From: an uncultured Eubacteriales bacterium
Lineage (GTDB): Bacteria; Bacillota; Clostridia; Lachnospirales; Lachnospiraceae
NCBI GenBank assembly: GCA_900319795.1
Contig: ONPU01000001.1
Location: 62,001-126,000 of the forward strand
DNA length: 64,000 nt
Direction: 5' to 3'
Within the stretch, counting starts at the first letter, position 1; each line of letters begins with the position of its first letter. A program made the translations under genes and the position numbers. Under the pieces are notes generated by a model, which ran no database searches, was not told the DNA's origin, and saw only the letters and a list, made by a program, of their open reading frames with translations. Positions 49,061-58,041 of this stretch are shown here, piece by piece.

Positions 49061-50140
49061 ATGTTTATTATAACTGGGCAAAATAAAACTGCAACTTTCT
49101 CCACAAAAAGCTGTCCCGGAAACAGGATTGCCGCAGCTTTTCTTTTTGCATGGATCGTTTTTTGCCTGGCCGGCTGTACCCCTTTTCAAAGCGGGAATTC
49201 AAAACCCATTCAGCGGGAACTCTTTGCCATGGATACCTATATGACTTTATCCGCTTATGGGGAAAATGCCGAAACCGCGCTTGAACAGTGTGAAAATGAA
49301 ATCCGTCGTCTGGACAAACTCCTGAACGCGGAGGACCCGGAAAGTGAGATCAGTCAAATCAATTCCGCCGGCGAAGGAGTGCTGTCCGAGGATTGCGGCT
49401 TTATTATCGCCAAGGCTTTGGAATTGTATGAGAAGACGGAAGGAGCGTTTGACATCAGTATTCTTCCTTTGGTCCGGCTTTGGGGATTCCCTGAAGATCG
49501 TCTGCATCTTCCGACAGAGGAAGAACTTAAGGAAACACTGGCTCTTGTCGGTTCCGACCGGATTTCTTTCGATCCGCAAAGCGGTAAAATCCGTTTTCTG
49601 AAAGAGGGGATGGGAATCGACGCCGGCGGTATCGGAAAGGGATACGCTTCCGAGCGGGCAGCCGGGCTGATCCGGGAAGAAGGCATAACATCCGCTTTAC
49701 TCAATCTCGGCGGCAATGTGTATGCGGTCGGAACAAAACCCGATGGATCCAGATGGAAGATCGCCATCCAGGATCCCAAGAAGGACGGCGCTTATCTTGG
49801 AATTCTGGAGGTGGAAGACGCCTGTGTTATTACTTCGGGGCCTTACGAGCGCTATTTTGAAAATGACGGAAAACGCTATCACCACATTCTCAATCCGTCG
49901 GACGGATATCCCGCGGACAGCGGCCTTTTGTCTGTATCGGTGATTTCGGACGAAGCCACGGAAGCGGACGGCCTGTCCACAGCATTATTTGTAATGGGTA
50001 AGGATCAGGCTTACCGCTACTGGCAATCCCACAGGGACGAATTTCAGATGGTGCTGATGGACGAATCCGAAGAGGTGTTTGTGACTGAGGGAATTGCGGA
50101 TCATTTCCGGACGGAATACAATGTTCAGGTTCTTTCGTAA
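49061..50140 (+). CDS. apbE: FAD:protein FMN transferase (ApbE), lipoprotein
   Basis: This is about 359 residues. A lipoprotein signal has RIAAAFLFAWIVFCLAGC (lipobox LAGC), followed by ELFAMDTYMTLSAYG, MGIDAGGIGKGYASERA, ALLNLGGNVYAVG, and RYHHILNPSDGYPA. ApbE transfers FMN from FAD to a threonine or serine of extracytoplasmic proteins such as Rnf or Nqr subunits; those targets are not in the window. The start is uncertain: the frame opens at a GTG at 49016, and the ATG at 49061 is chosen because it gives a normal signal-peptide length. A strong ruvA promoter follows. Confidence 0.88.
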   Translation: MFIITGQNKTATFSTKSCPGNRIAAAFLFAWIVFCLAGCTPFQSGNSKPIQRELFAMDTYMTLSAYGENAETALEQCENEIRRLDKLLNAEDPESEISQINSAGEGVLSEDCGFIIAKALELYEKTEGAFDISILPLVRLWGFPEDRLHLPTEEELKETLALVGSDRISFDPQSGKIRFLKEGMGIDAGGIGKGYASERAAGLIREEGITSALLNLGGNVYAVGTKPDGSRWKIAIQDPKKDGAYLGILEVEDACVITSGPYERYFENDGKRYHHILNPSDGYPADSGLLSVSVISDEATEADGLSTALFVMGKDQAYRYWQSHRDEFQMVLMDESEEVFVTEGIADHFRTEYNVQVLS

Positions 50141-50153
50141 GAGACGGCCGGGT

Positions 50154-50182
50154 TTGCATGTTCCTGCTCTTTTAGGTATAAT
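50154..50182 (+). promoter_or_regulatory. Promoter for ruvA
   Basis: TTGCAT (50154-50159) and TATAAT (50177-50182) with a 17-base spacer lie just after the apbE stop. The leader of about 70 bases can pair GGTAC-type sequences at its two ends. No LexA-type site was recognised. Confidence 0.78.
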
Positions 50183-50258
50183 CTGGTGTACCTGAAAGAC
50201 TGAAGCCATGCGGCGCAGTACCTTTAGGGATCATGAATAGTAATTGAGGAAGTATCAA

Positions 50259-50855
50259 ATGTACGCATATATAAAAGGTACGGTCGAGGCAGTCAAAAGC
50301 GACCATGTGATCGTTGAGTGCGGGGGAATCGGGTACAGAATATTCGTTCCCGCATCCTATCCGGATCAGCTGAGGATCGGAGACGAAGTCAAACTGCACA
50401 CATTCTTTTCGGTCCGGGAAGACGCGATGCAGCTTTTCGGCTTTCTGACGGAAGACGATCTGGAGATTTACAGGCTTCTTCTTACCGTAAGCGGTGTCGG
50501 ACCGAAAGGTGCGCTCGGGATTCTGTCGGTTCTTAACGCGGACGATCTGAGGTTCGCGGTTCTGTCGGATGACAGCACCTCGATCGCGAAAGCGCCCGGA
50601 ATCGGCAAAAAGACCGCGCAGAAGGTCATCATCGAACTGAAAGACAAGCTGAGCCTTACGGACGCGTTTGAGAAAAAAGCGGAACATGTCGCTGCAGCGC
50701 AGGCCGGTCCTTCGCCGGATATGGATGCCGCGGAGGCCCTTACGGCGCTTGGTTATTCCAAGGCCGAGGCTCTGAAGGCAGTTCGGGCTGCTGCGGCGCT
50801 CAATCCTGAGGCGGATACGGAGGAGTTGATTCGCGCCGCACTGCGGACGATCTAG
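50259..50855 (+). CDS. ruvA: Holliday junction branch migration protein RuvA
   Basis: This 198-residue protein has an N-terminal OB fold (MYAYIKGTVEAVKSDHVIVE), two helix-hairpin-helix motifs (LTVSGVGPKGALGILS and KAPGIGKKTAQKVIIELKDK) and a C-terminal three-helix domain (AAEALTALGYSKAEALKAVR) that contacts RuvB. It clamps Holliday junctions. GAGGAAGTATCAA precedes the ATG. ruvB follows only after 255 bases that hold a palindromic repeat, whereas the two genes are usually adjacent. Confidence 0.95.
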   Translation: MYAYIKGTVEAVKSDHVIVECGGIGYRIFVPASYPDQLRIGDEVKLHTFFSVREDAMQLFGFLTEDDLEIYRLLLTVSGVGPKGALGILSVLNADDLRFAVLSDDSTSIAKAPGIGKKTAQKVIIELKDKLSLTDAFEKKAEHVAAAQAGPSPDMDAAEALTALGYSKAEALKAVRAAAALNPEADTEELIRAALRTI

Positions 50856-50875
50856 TGAGTGGTTTTAACACCGGA

Positions 50876-50886
50876 TTTATACAATG
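50876..50886. repeat. Possible remnant of the palindromic repeat end
   Basis: TTTATACAATG matches the outer end of the long palindromic repeats found at 50937 and 58042. It is short and could be chance, but it lies only 51 bases from a full copy. Confidence 0.25.
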
Positions 50887-50936
50887 TGACTTGTCTAAAG
50901 AGAAGCTTTTTTATATTACCAAAAGGTTGACTGAGG

Positions 50937-51071
50937 ATCATTGTATAACCAATTCAGACATCTGCACAAGTGATTAGTACTTCTTAGCTCGTCAGAAATT
51001 GTGTTGTTCGAAAAAATCAGCACTGTCTGAGCGAAGCGAGTTTGCGATGTCTGAATTGGTTATACAATGAT
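50937..51071. repeat. Palindromic repeat copy A, between ruvA and ruvB (135 bp)
   Basis: The element is bounded by a perfect 26-bp inverted repeat: the left arm at 50937-50962 begins ATCATTGTATAACCAATTCA, and the right arm at 51046-51071 is its exact complement. The interior (about 83 bases) contains CTTAGCTCGTCAGAAATTG, CGAAAAAATC and CTGTCTGAGCGAAGCGAG, which are shared with copy B at 58042-58220 read in the opposite orientation. It looks like a non-coding MITE-like or REP-like element. No target duplication was seen. Confidence 0.88.
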
Positions 51072-51110
51072 ATCTGAAAGCAGTTGGTGTAATCATACAG
51101 GATAGAAGAT

Positions 51111-52121
51111 ATGGCGAGACAGATCATCACCGGAACAAAAGAAACAAAAGAAGACCGTCTTATGATGAGCGACTCCATAAGACCCCGGTACCTTCAGGAC
51201 TACATCGGCCAGGAGAAGGCAAAACAGAACCTGAAGATCTCCATGGACGCGGCAAAAATGCGCGGCGACACCCTGGACCACATCCTGTTTTTCGGCCCTC
51301 CGGGCCTCGGCAAAACCACCCTGGCCGGCATTATCGCAAACGAAATGGGCTCTTCCCTGAAAGTGACCAGCGGTCCCGCGATTGAAAAACCGGGTGAAAT
51401 AGCCGCGATTCTGAACAATCTGCACGAAGGCGACATTCTGTTCGTGGACGAGATCCACCGGCTGAACCGCCAGGTTGAGGAAGTTCTGTATCCGGCCATG
51501 GAGGATTTCGCGATTGATATCATGATCGGAAAAGGGCAGACGGCAAGATCCATCCGTCTGGATCTGCCGCGTTTTACGCTGGTAGGGGCTACGACCAGGC
51601 CCGGAATGCTGACCGCGCCGCTGCGTGACCGCTTCGGCGTGGTGGAACATCTGGAGTATTACTCTGTTCCGGAGCTGCAGGAGATCATTTCCAGAACGGC
51701 TCAGAAGCTCAAGGTGGATATAGACGACAAAGGGGCCGGCGAACTTGCCCGCCGTTCCAGAGGAACGCCGAGACTTGCGAACAGACTGCTGAAAAGGGTG
51801 CGTGACTACGCGCTGGTCCGCTATGACGGAAAGATCACCGTCAAGGTCGCGGCGGAAGCCCTTGATCTTCTGGATGTGGATCAGTTCGGTCTCGAAAAGC
51901 AGGACAGAGATATCCTGGAAACCATGATTCTGAAATTCGGAGGCGGCCCGGTGGGGCTCGAAACACTTGCGTCGTCTATCGGAGAGGATTCCGGAACGAT
52001 TGAGGATGTCCTGGAACCGTATCTGCTGAAGACCGGTTTTATCACGAGAACTCCGAGGGGCCGTATGGCGACTCCGCAGGCATATGAACATCTGGGATAT
52101 GAAATTCCGGGATCTGCGTAA
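51111..52121 (+). CDS. ruvB: Holliday junction DNA helicase RuvB
   Basis: This 336-residue AAA+ motor has [18 protein letters not shown] (about 25-42), Walker [20 protein letters not shown] (about 62-80), Walker [20 protein letters not shown], arginine-finger region [13 protein letters not shown], and a C-terminal winged helix ([29 protein letters not shown] region). It drives branch migration with RuvA. Because a repeat separates it from ruvA, its promoter may lie in the gap or in the repeat end, where TTATACAAT could serve as a -10. Confidence 0.96.
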   Translation: MARQIITGTKETKEDRLMMSDSIRPRYLQDYIGQEKAKQNLKISMDAAKMRGDTLDHILFFGPPGLGKTTLAGIIANEMGSSLKVTSGPAIEKPGEIAAILNNLHEGDILFVDEIHRLNRQVEEVLYPAMEDFAIDIMIGKGQTARSIRLDLPRFTLVGATTRPGMLTAPLRDRFGVVEHLEYYSVPELQEIISRTAQKLKVDIDDKGAGELARRSRGTPRLANRLLKRVRDYALVRYDGKITVKVAAEALDLLDVDQFGLEKQDRDILETMILKFGGGPVGLETLASSIGEDSGTIEDVLEPYLLKTGFITRTPRGRMATPQAYEHLGYEIPGSA

Positions 52122-52155
52122 CGCGCGTGTAATCGGGCGTGCCGCAGATTCAAGC

Positions 52156-52183
52156 TTGTATTTTCAGCGGAATTTTATATAAT
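52156..52183 (+). promoter_or_regulatory. Promoter for zapA
   Basis: TTGTAT (52156-52161) and TATAAT (52178-52183) have a 16-base spacer and lie about 45 bases before the zapA start. Confidence 0.68.
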
Positions 52184-52228
52184 GATACAAGGATCAACAA
52201 GCATTTTCTATTGAGGAGGAAGGCCTTC

Positions 52229-52558
52229 ATGTCGAAGAAAAATTCCGTACAGGTGCTGATTAACGGAAAAGTCACTACTCTCACAGGATATGAGAGCGAA
52301 GAATATCTGGAGAGAGTCGCGTCCTATCTCAATAAGAAACAGCAGGAGATCAAAACCTCGGCCAACTGGAGACGGATGACCGACTATATGAAAGGCACCA
52401 TGCTGGCCCTCAATATCGCGGATGATCTGTATAAGGCCCGTGAGCGCGCGGAAGGACTGGAAGACGAACTGAAGTCGAAAGACCGCGAGCTGTACGATCT
52501 GAAACAGGAACTTGTGGATCTTCAGCTGGAGCTTGAGAGCCTGAAAAAAAAGAGATGA
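52229..52558 (+). CDS. zapA: Cell division protein ZapA
   Basis: This 109-residue protein has the ZapA N-terminal domain (VQVLINGKVTTLTGYESEEYLERVASYLNKKQQEI) and a long C-terminal coiled coil (about 60-108, LEDELKSKDRELYDLKQEL). It cross-links FtsZ filaments at the division ring. TGAGGAGGAAGGCC precedes the ATG. The ruvB-zapA-U32 peptidase order is common in Clostridia. Confidence 0.92.
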   Translation: MSKKNSVQVLINGKVTTLTGYESEEYLERVASYLNKKQQEIKTSANWRRMTDYMKGTMLALNIADDLYKARERAEGLEDELKSKDRELYDLKQELVDLQLELESLKKKR

Positions 52559-52597
52559 AAACGCATTCTTCTTGAGAATGAGTTGAGGACAAAAATC

Positions 52598-52627
52598 AAG
52601 TGGTTGCCTTCACAGGCAATCACTTTT
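52598..52627 (+). terminator. Terminator after zapA
   Basis: AAGTGGTTGCC (52598-52608) pairs with GGCAATCACTT (52615-52625) through 11 pairs including one G-T, followed by TT after the stem. A smaller hairpin, CATTCT-AGAATG, lies just upstream at about 52564-52580. Confidence 0.65.
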
Positions 52628-52672
52628 GCGATAGATCAAAATACGCTTCCTTGAAAGAAAGCGAAGGACAGG

Positions 52673-54892
52673 ATGCATATCAAAGAGAACGGAAAAATTC
52701 CTGAATTACTGGCACCGGCGGGTTCCTACGAAGGCTTGAAGGCAGTGATCGCCGCCGGCGCGGACGCTGTCTATATCGGAGGCAGCCGCTTCGGAGCGCG
52801 CGCGTACGCCGACAATCCGGAAGAGGATCAGCTGATTGACGCGATTGAGTATGCCCATTTAAGGGGTGTCAAAGTCTATCTGACCGTCAATACACTCCTG
52901 AAAGAAGATGAATTGGAGAGCCTTCCGGACTGGATCAGGCCCTATGTGGAGCGCGGCGTGGATGCCGTACTGGTTCAGGATTTCGGTGTGCTCCGTATTT
53001 TGAGAAAGCATTTTCCTCAACTGGTGCTCCATGCGAGTACGCAGATGTGCGTTTCCGGACCCGAGGGAGCGAAGCTGCTTTCTTCGTGCGGCATTTCCAG
53101 AATCGTTCCCGCAAGAGAACTCTCCATCAGGGAGTTGAAAACGCTGAAAGAGGAAAGCGGTCTCGAAGTGGAGTGCTTTATCCACGGAGCGCTCTGTTAC
53201 TGTTATTCCGGCCTTTGCCTGTTTTCCTCTATTGCGGGCGGACGCAGCGGCAACCGGGGCAGATGCGCCCAGCCGTGCAGGCTGCTCGGTCTCGTCGACG
53301 ACCGGCATTTTGACGGGCGCACCAGTATTATGGAGGAGCCAAAGGCGCGGCATTTCCTGAGCCCGAAAGACCTCAATACACTGTCACTTCTGCCTGAACT
53401 CATCGAAGCCGGAATCGATTCGTTCAAGATCGAAGGCAGAATGAAACAGCCCGAATATGCGGCCGGCGTCGTTTCCGTATACAGAAAACATCTGGATCTC
53501 CTTATTTCCGGAAAAATGCGGGAGCATGAGCAGAGCCTTCAGGCGGACAACGAGGTTCTCTACGATCTGTACAACCGCAATGGATTTACGGACGGCTATT
53601 TCACGAGGCACAACGGCAAGTCCATGATGGCGCCCGTGAAACACGTTCTGACGGATGAGGAAACACGGAAAAGACACAGCCTGTATGATAGAATGCATGA
53701 AAAGTACATGTCCGTTCCGGATCAGATTCCTCTTGAGGCGGAATTTACGGTCCTCAAAGGTGAGGAGATTCAGGCAACGCTTCAAAGAGGCCATTTACGC
53801 GTCGGCACAACCGGTCCGAAGGCGGAAGCGGCCCTCAAAAAGCCTCTGAATAAGGAACAGATCACGGAACAGCTGATGAAAACGGGCGGAAGTGATTTTT
53901 ATTTCCGAAAAATGGAGCTTCATACGGACGGGCAGTCATTTCTGCCGCTTTCCCGCCTGAATGAGTTCCGCCGGAATTCGCTTGAGGAAATGAGAACCGC
54001 GATTCTGCGGGACTATACGGAAAACGCAGAGAAGAACCGGTCCGTCTATGTATTTGAAAATGACCCGCTTCCGGAACAGCCTCAGCACACTCCGGAAATG
54101 CACGCGGTAGTGTCGAACATGAACCAGCTGAAAGCCGTTCTTCGTTCGGATGTGAGCCTGATTTACGCCGAAGCGGAATTTCTTCTTAAAAGGGGAGAAG
54201 AGGTGATTTCCCTGATCAAAAAGGCGGGGAAACGCGCCGGGGCTGCCATGCCGAGAATGGACAGAGCAGACAGCTATTCTTCGAAATTCCGCGGCATGAT
54301 CCGGAGCCTTATAGAGAACGGCTGTGAAGTATTTCTCGCGCGCTGCTTTGAATCGGCTGCTTTTCTTGTCAATGAGGGCCTCGAACAGCATCTTCGTGCC
54401 GATGCCGGGATTTACAGCTGGAACAGTGAGTCGATCCGTTTTCTGCGTGAGCACGGCATCTGTTCCATTACGGCTCCTTACGAGCTGAACAGAAAAGAAC
54501 TGTTCGGAAGGTACAACTATACATCCGAAATGGTCGTATACGGAAAACTGCCGCTTATGGTCAGCGCCAACTGTCTGACGGAAACCATGGGAGGCTGCAC
54601 CAGGGCAAATGAAAACCACACGCTTACCGACAGAACGGGACGGCGGTTCAACGTGAGATGTCACTGCGATTTCTGTTATAACGTGATCAGCAACTATGTT
54701 CCGCTGAATCTGCTGCCGGAAGCGCAGACGCTTCAGCGCATGGGATTTGAAGCCTGGCGCGTGGACTTTACCGATGAGAGCGCGGAAGAGTGCTTGAGCG
54801 TGCTGGACGCGGCCGTAAAAGCTGTAAATGGTGAGACGGTTTCCTCATTTGGGGATGCGACGAAGGGACATTTCCTTCGGGGAGTGGAATGA
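52673..54892 (+). CDS. U32 family peptidase
   Basis: This 739-residue protein begins KIPELLAPAGSYEGLKAVIAAGADAVYIGG, the U32 TIM-barrel start, with FIHGALCYCYSGLCLFSS and GRSGNRGRCAQPCRLL (about 165-200) carrying the family signature and cysteines, and a C-terminal cluster NCLTETMGGC and RCHCDFCYN that may hold an iron-sulfur centre. The family includes collagenase-like proteins and RlhA, which hydroxylates 23S rRNA, so the peptidase label is historical. The length of about 740 is typical of the long Clostridia form. Its stop overlaps the SEDS gene start by four bases (ATGA). Confidence 0.88.
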   Translation: MHIKENGKIPELLAPAGSYEGLKAVIAAGADAVYIGGSRFGARAYADNPEEDQLIDAIEYAHLRGVKVYLTVNTLLKEDELESLPDWIRPYVERGVDAVLVQDFGVLRILRKHFPQLVLHASTQMCVSGPEGAKLLSSCGISRIVPARELSIRELKTLKEESGLEVECFIHGALCYCYSGLCLFSSIAGGRSGNRGRCAQPCRLLGLVDDRHFDGRTSIMEEPKARHFLSPKDLNTLSLLPELIEAGIDSFKIEGRMKQPEYAAGVVSVYRKHLDLLISGKMREHEQSLQADNEVLYDLYNRNGFTDGYFTRHNGKSMMAPVKHVLTDEETRKRHSLYDRMHEKYMSVPDQIPLEAEFTVLKGEEIQATLQRGHLRVGTTGPKAEAALKKPLNKEQITEQLMKTGGSDFYFRKMELHTDGQSFLPLSRLNEFRRNSLEEMRTAILRDYTENAEKNRSVYVFENDPLPEQPQHTPEMHAVVSNMNQLKAVLRSDVSLIYAEAEFLLKRGEEVISLIKKAGKRAGAAMPRMDRADSYSSKFRGMIRSLIENGCEVFLARCFESAAFLVNEGLEQHLRADAGIYSWNSESIRFLREHGICSITAPYELNRKELFGRYNYTSEMVVYGKLPLMVSANCLTETMGGCTRANENHTLTDRTGRRFNVRCHCDFCYNVISNYVPLNLLPEAQTLQRMGFEAWRVDFTDESAEECLSVLDAAVKAVNGETVSSFGDATKGHFLRGVE

Positions 54893-56277
54893 ATATTATT
54901 ATTCAACTGACAAAATATCTGTTTATCTTTCTGATCCTTCTGTTTACGGTGAGAGGGCTTATCTGTCTTGCCCTGAAAAATGAGAAGCGAAAGAAAAAGA
55001 TCCTGTTCGGGCAGTTTCGTGTCATTTTTATCTTTGAAATACTCGGCTTTGCCATCATTTTATACAATACGAAAAATATGATGATGGCGATGCTTTTGGC
55101 AGCGATTCTCATATATGATGCCGTTACCTATGTGTCATACAGACTGATTTATCCGGATGCTTCCATGCTGCTCGTCAACAATATGCTGATGCTGCTCGGG
55201 ATCGGTTTCGTGATGATTGCCAGGCTGAATCCGGATCAGGCAATCAAGCAGTTCATGATCGCGGCGGCAGCAACGGTTATCGCTTTCATTATTCCGGTGA
55301 TCATTCGAAGATTCCGCTTCTTTTCCAGACTGACATGGATCTATGCCGTAATCGGCATCGCCGCGCTATGCGGAGTTCTCGTACTGGCCAGAATGAGCGG
55401 AGGTGCTAAGCTTTCCATTTCCGTAGGCGGTATCACGATTCAGTTTTCGGAGCTCGTGAAGATCACGCTGGTCTTTTTCATGGGATCCAAGCTTGCCAAA
55501 GACCGGTCCTTTCAATCGGTAGCCATTACTACCGTAGTGGCGGCCCTGCATGTTCTGATCCTGGTTCTTTCGACGGACCTCGGGACGGCGCTGGTCTTCT
55601 TTGTTACCTATATTGTAATGGTGTTTGTGGCAACCAGAAACCCTGTCTGGCCCCTGGCCGGGCTTGCGGGAGGGTCCGTCGCGGCAGTAGCGGCCTATCA
55701 CCTGTTTTCGCATGTAAAACAGAGAGTTGTGGCATGGAAGGATCCTTTTGCGGTATATGATACTTCGGGATACCAGATTGCCCAGGGACTGTTCGCGATC
55801 GGAGCCGGCGGCTGGTTCGGGACAGGGCTCTTTCAGGGAAAGCCGAAAACCATTCCGGTCGCGACCAAGGATTTCATTTACGCGGCGATCTGTGAAGAAT
55901 TCGGCTGCATTTTCGGGATAGCCCTCCTGCTGATCTGTATGTGCATGTATCTGCTCATTGTGAACATTTCCATGCTGATCCGAAATCGCTTCTACCGGCT
56001 TGTGGCAATCGGCCTCGGAACGGAATACGCGTTCCAGGTGTTCCTGACTGTCGGAGGCGTGACGAAACTGATTCCGATGACGGGAATTACGCTGCCTTTG
56101 GTCAGCTACGGCGGAAGTTCTGTCATGAGCACGATTATCATGCTCGCGATCATTCAGGGTCTCTATCTAAGGAGAGAGGATGAGGGAGAAGAATTCATTG
56201 AAACACTCATCGAAGAGGAAAACAGAACAGGAAACGAGGAGAGAGATCGGAGAAGACGTCCGGAGTATTATGCGTGA
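54889..56277 (+). CDS. SEDS-family peptidoglycan glycosyltransferase (FtsW/RodA/SpoVE)
   Basis: This 462-residue membrane protein has about ten to twelve hydrophobic segments and SEDS motifs: ITIQFSELVKI, STDLGTALVFFVTY, SGYQIAQGLFAIGAGGWFGTGL, KDFIYAAICEEFG and the conserved LPLVSYGGSSVMS near the C-terminus. SEDS proteins polymerise lipid II with a partner class B PBP, whose gene follows and overlaps. Whether it is FtsW, RodA or a third paralog cannot be settled from one sequence; the first ~120 residues form extra hydrophobic segments before the SEDS core. The last 30-odd residues are very charged and overlap the PBP reading frame. Confidence 0.9.
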   Translation: MNIIIQLTKYLFIFLILLFTVRGLICLALKNEKRKKKILFGQFRVIFIFEILGFAIILYNTKNMMMAMLLAAILIYDAVTYVSYRLIYPDASMLLVNNMLMLLGIGFVMIARLNPDQAIKQFMIAAAATVIAFIIPVIIRRFRFFSRLTWIYAVIGIAALCGVLVLARMSGGAKLSISVGGITIQFSELVKITLVFFMGSKLAKDRSFQSVAITTVVAALHVLILVLSTDLGTALVFFVTYIVMVFVATRNPVWPLAGLAGGSVAAVAAYHLFSHVKQRVVAWKDPFAVYDTSGYQIAQGLFAIGAGGWFGTGLFQGKPKTIPVATKDFIYAAICEEFGCIFGIALLLICMCMYLLIVNISMLIRNRFYRLVAIGLGTEYAFQVFLTVGGVTKLIPMTGITLPLVSYGGSSVMSTIIMLAIIQGLYLRREDEGEEFIETLIEEENRTGNEERDRRRRPEYYA

Positions 56278-57997
56278 ACGCAAAATGATCCAGGACGAAG
56301 AAGGTCCTTCTCTGTTCCCGGGTATGGAAGAACTCGGAATCGGGAGCATCCGCCGGATGGAAGAACGGAAAGCCGATGAATTCGAGGAAGATGCTCGCTT
56401 CGAAAGAGCACTTCTGGACTATGATGACGATTCCTATGATGACGATTCGGATTATGACGGCGATTACGATGAGGATTACGAGGAGCCGGAGAGTGTCTCC
56501 CGTAAAGGAAAAGTACTGGACAGAGAATCGGAGCGTCTGATCGACGGAAGAGAACTGACGGCTGAAGATCTGAAAAACCTCCGGCCCGTGGGACGAGGGC
56601 CCTATCTGTTTATTTCATGCACGTTTATCCTGCTGTTTTTGCTTCTCATAGGACAGGTCGTCTATTTTAATCTGTATCAGAAGGACGCAATTCTGGACAG
56701 TCCGTACAACAGACGTCAGAATTCCCTTTCGGATTCCATCATACGCGGCAGGATCCTTTCCGAAGACGGGGAAGCGCTCGCTTATACCTATTCCGGTGAT
56801 GACGGATATGAGGAGAGGGTTTATCCGTACGCGAATATGTATGCCCATACGGTCGGGTATGCGTCGCACGGAAAGAACGGAATCGAATCCGTCGCGAACT
56901 ACCAGCTGATGACGAGTCACACGAATCTGATCGACCAGATCGCAAATGATTTCTCCGGAAAAAAGAATCAGGGTGATGATGTCGTAACCACACTGAATAC
57001 CAGAATGACACAGTACGCGTGGGATGCCCTCGGAGACTACCGGGGTGCTGTCATTGTTATGGATCCGAAAACCGGAGCGATCCTGGCGATGGTCGCGAAG
57101 CCGAATTTCGATCCGAACACCCTTGCCGAAACGTGGGAGGAGATGGTCTCGGATTCTTCGAATTCCCAGCTCCTGAACCGCGCCACGCAGGGACTCTATC
57201 CGCCGGGCTCCACCTTTAAGATTGTCACCACGCTCGCTTACATGAGGAGCAAGCATAATCTTGATACATTCCGCTATGACTGTACCGGCATTTTTGAGAT
57301 TGGAAATACTACGGTCCACTGTTACAAAGACGCTGTTCACGGGGAAGAGGATTTCAAATATGCTTTCGCCCACAGCTGCAATACGGCATTTGCCCAGATC
57401 GGGCTCGATACCGGGGCGAAGGCTCTGGGAGATACTGCCGAAAAGCTGCTGATCGGAAAAGAACTCCCGTCGGATCTGTACGCTTCCAAGAGCCGCTATT
57501 CGCTGACGGAACAGTCTGGTGAAGCGGAGCTTGTGCAGACGGCTTTCGGACAGGGAAAGACTCTGGTCACGCCTTACCAGATGGCGCTGATCGTAGCGGC
57601 CATTGCCAATGACGGAGTCCTCATGAAACCCTACCTGATTGATCATGCCGTTACGCCGACCGGGAAGATCCTGAACCAGACCAAGCCGTCGAAATATACC
57701 ACACTGATGACAAAATCTGAGACTCAGGTACTGAAGCAGCTCATGAAAGCCGTTGTTGACGACGGCTCTGCGTCGGCCCTTTCCGGACGATCCTATGAAG
57801 TCGCCGGCAAGACCGGGTCCGCGGAATTTACGAAATCGGACGGAACGGTCGGGACGCACAGCTGGTTTGTCGGCTATACCGGCGGAGAGAACCCGGATCT
57901 CGTCATTTCCGTCCTCGCCGAAAATGGCGGTGCCGGGTCTTCCACGGCAGTTCCGATCGCGGAACGGATTCTTGATTCCTGGTACTCGGAATGGTAA
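56180..57997 (+). CDS. Class B penicillin-binding protein (PbpA-type transpeptidase)
   Basis: This is a 605-residue protein. A charged cytoplasmic N-terminus includes an Asp-rich run (DDDSYDDDSDYDGDYDEDYE, about 77-96), followed by one membrane anchor (YLFISCTFILLFLLLIGQVV, about 141-160) and a transpeptidase with PPGSTFKIVT (catalytic Ser, about 338), HSCNTAF (S-x-N, about 397) and AGKTGSAEF (K-T-G, about 539). It cross-links peptidoglycan made by the upstream SEDS partner. Two starts are possible. ATG 56180 has AAGGAGAGAGG and overlaps the SEDS gene by 98 bases; ATG 56270 has CGGAG and overlaps by 8. The longer form is listed. Confidence 0.9.
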   Translation: MREKNSLKHSSKRKTEQETRREIGEDVRSIMRERKMIQDEEGPSLFPGMEELGIGSIRRMEERKADEFEEDARFERALLDYDDDSYDDDSDYDGDYDEDYEEPESVSRKGKVLDRESERLIDGRELTAEDLKNLRPVGRGPYLFISCTFILLFLLLIGQVVYFNLYQKDAILDSPYNRRQNSLSDSIIRGRILSEDGEALAYTYSGDDGYEERVYPYANMYAHTVGYASHGKNGIESVANYQLMTSHTNLIDQIANDFSGKKNQGDDVVTTLNTRMTQYAWDALGDYRGAVIVMDPKTGAILAMVAKPNFDPNTLAETWEEMVSDSSNSQLLNRATQGLYPPGSTFKIVTTLAYMRSKHNLDTFRYDCTGIFEIGNTTVHCYKDAVHGEEDFKYAFAHSCNTAFAQIGLDTGAKALGDTAEKLLIGKELPSDLYASKSRYSLTEQSGEAELVQTAFGQGKTLVTPYQMALIVAAIANDGVLMKPYLIDHAVTPTGKILNQTKPSKYTTLMTKSETQVLKQLMKAVVDDGSASALSGRSYEVAGKTGSAEFTKSDGTVGTHSWFVGYTGGENPDLVISVLAENGGAGSSTAVPIAERILDSWYSEW

Positions 57998-58041
57998 ATT
58001 ATTTTCAGTAAGACTTTTGGTATGCGAGGGCCTTCTGAGAG

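Noticed and set aside
50937..51071. A tRNA or CRISPR-type array in the ruvA-ruvB gap
   Set aside because: The gap holds a single long inverted repeat with no tRNA arms and no direct spaced repeats.
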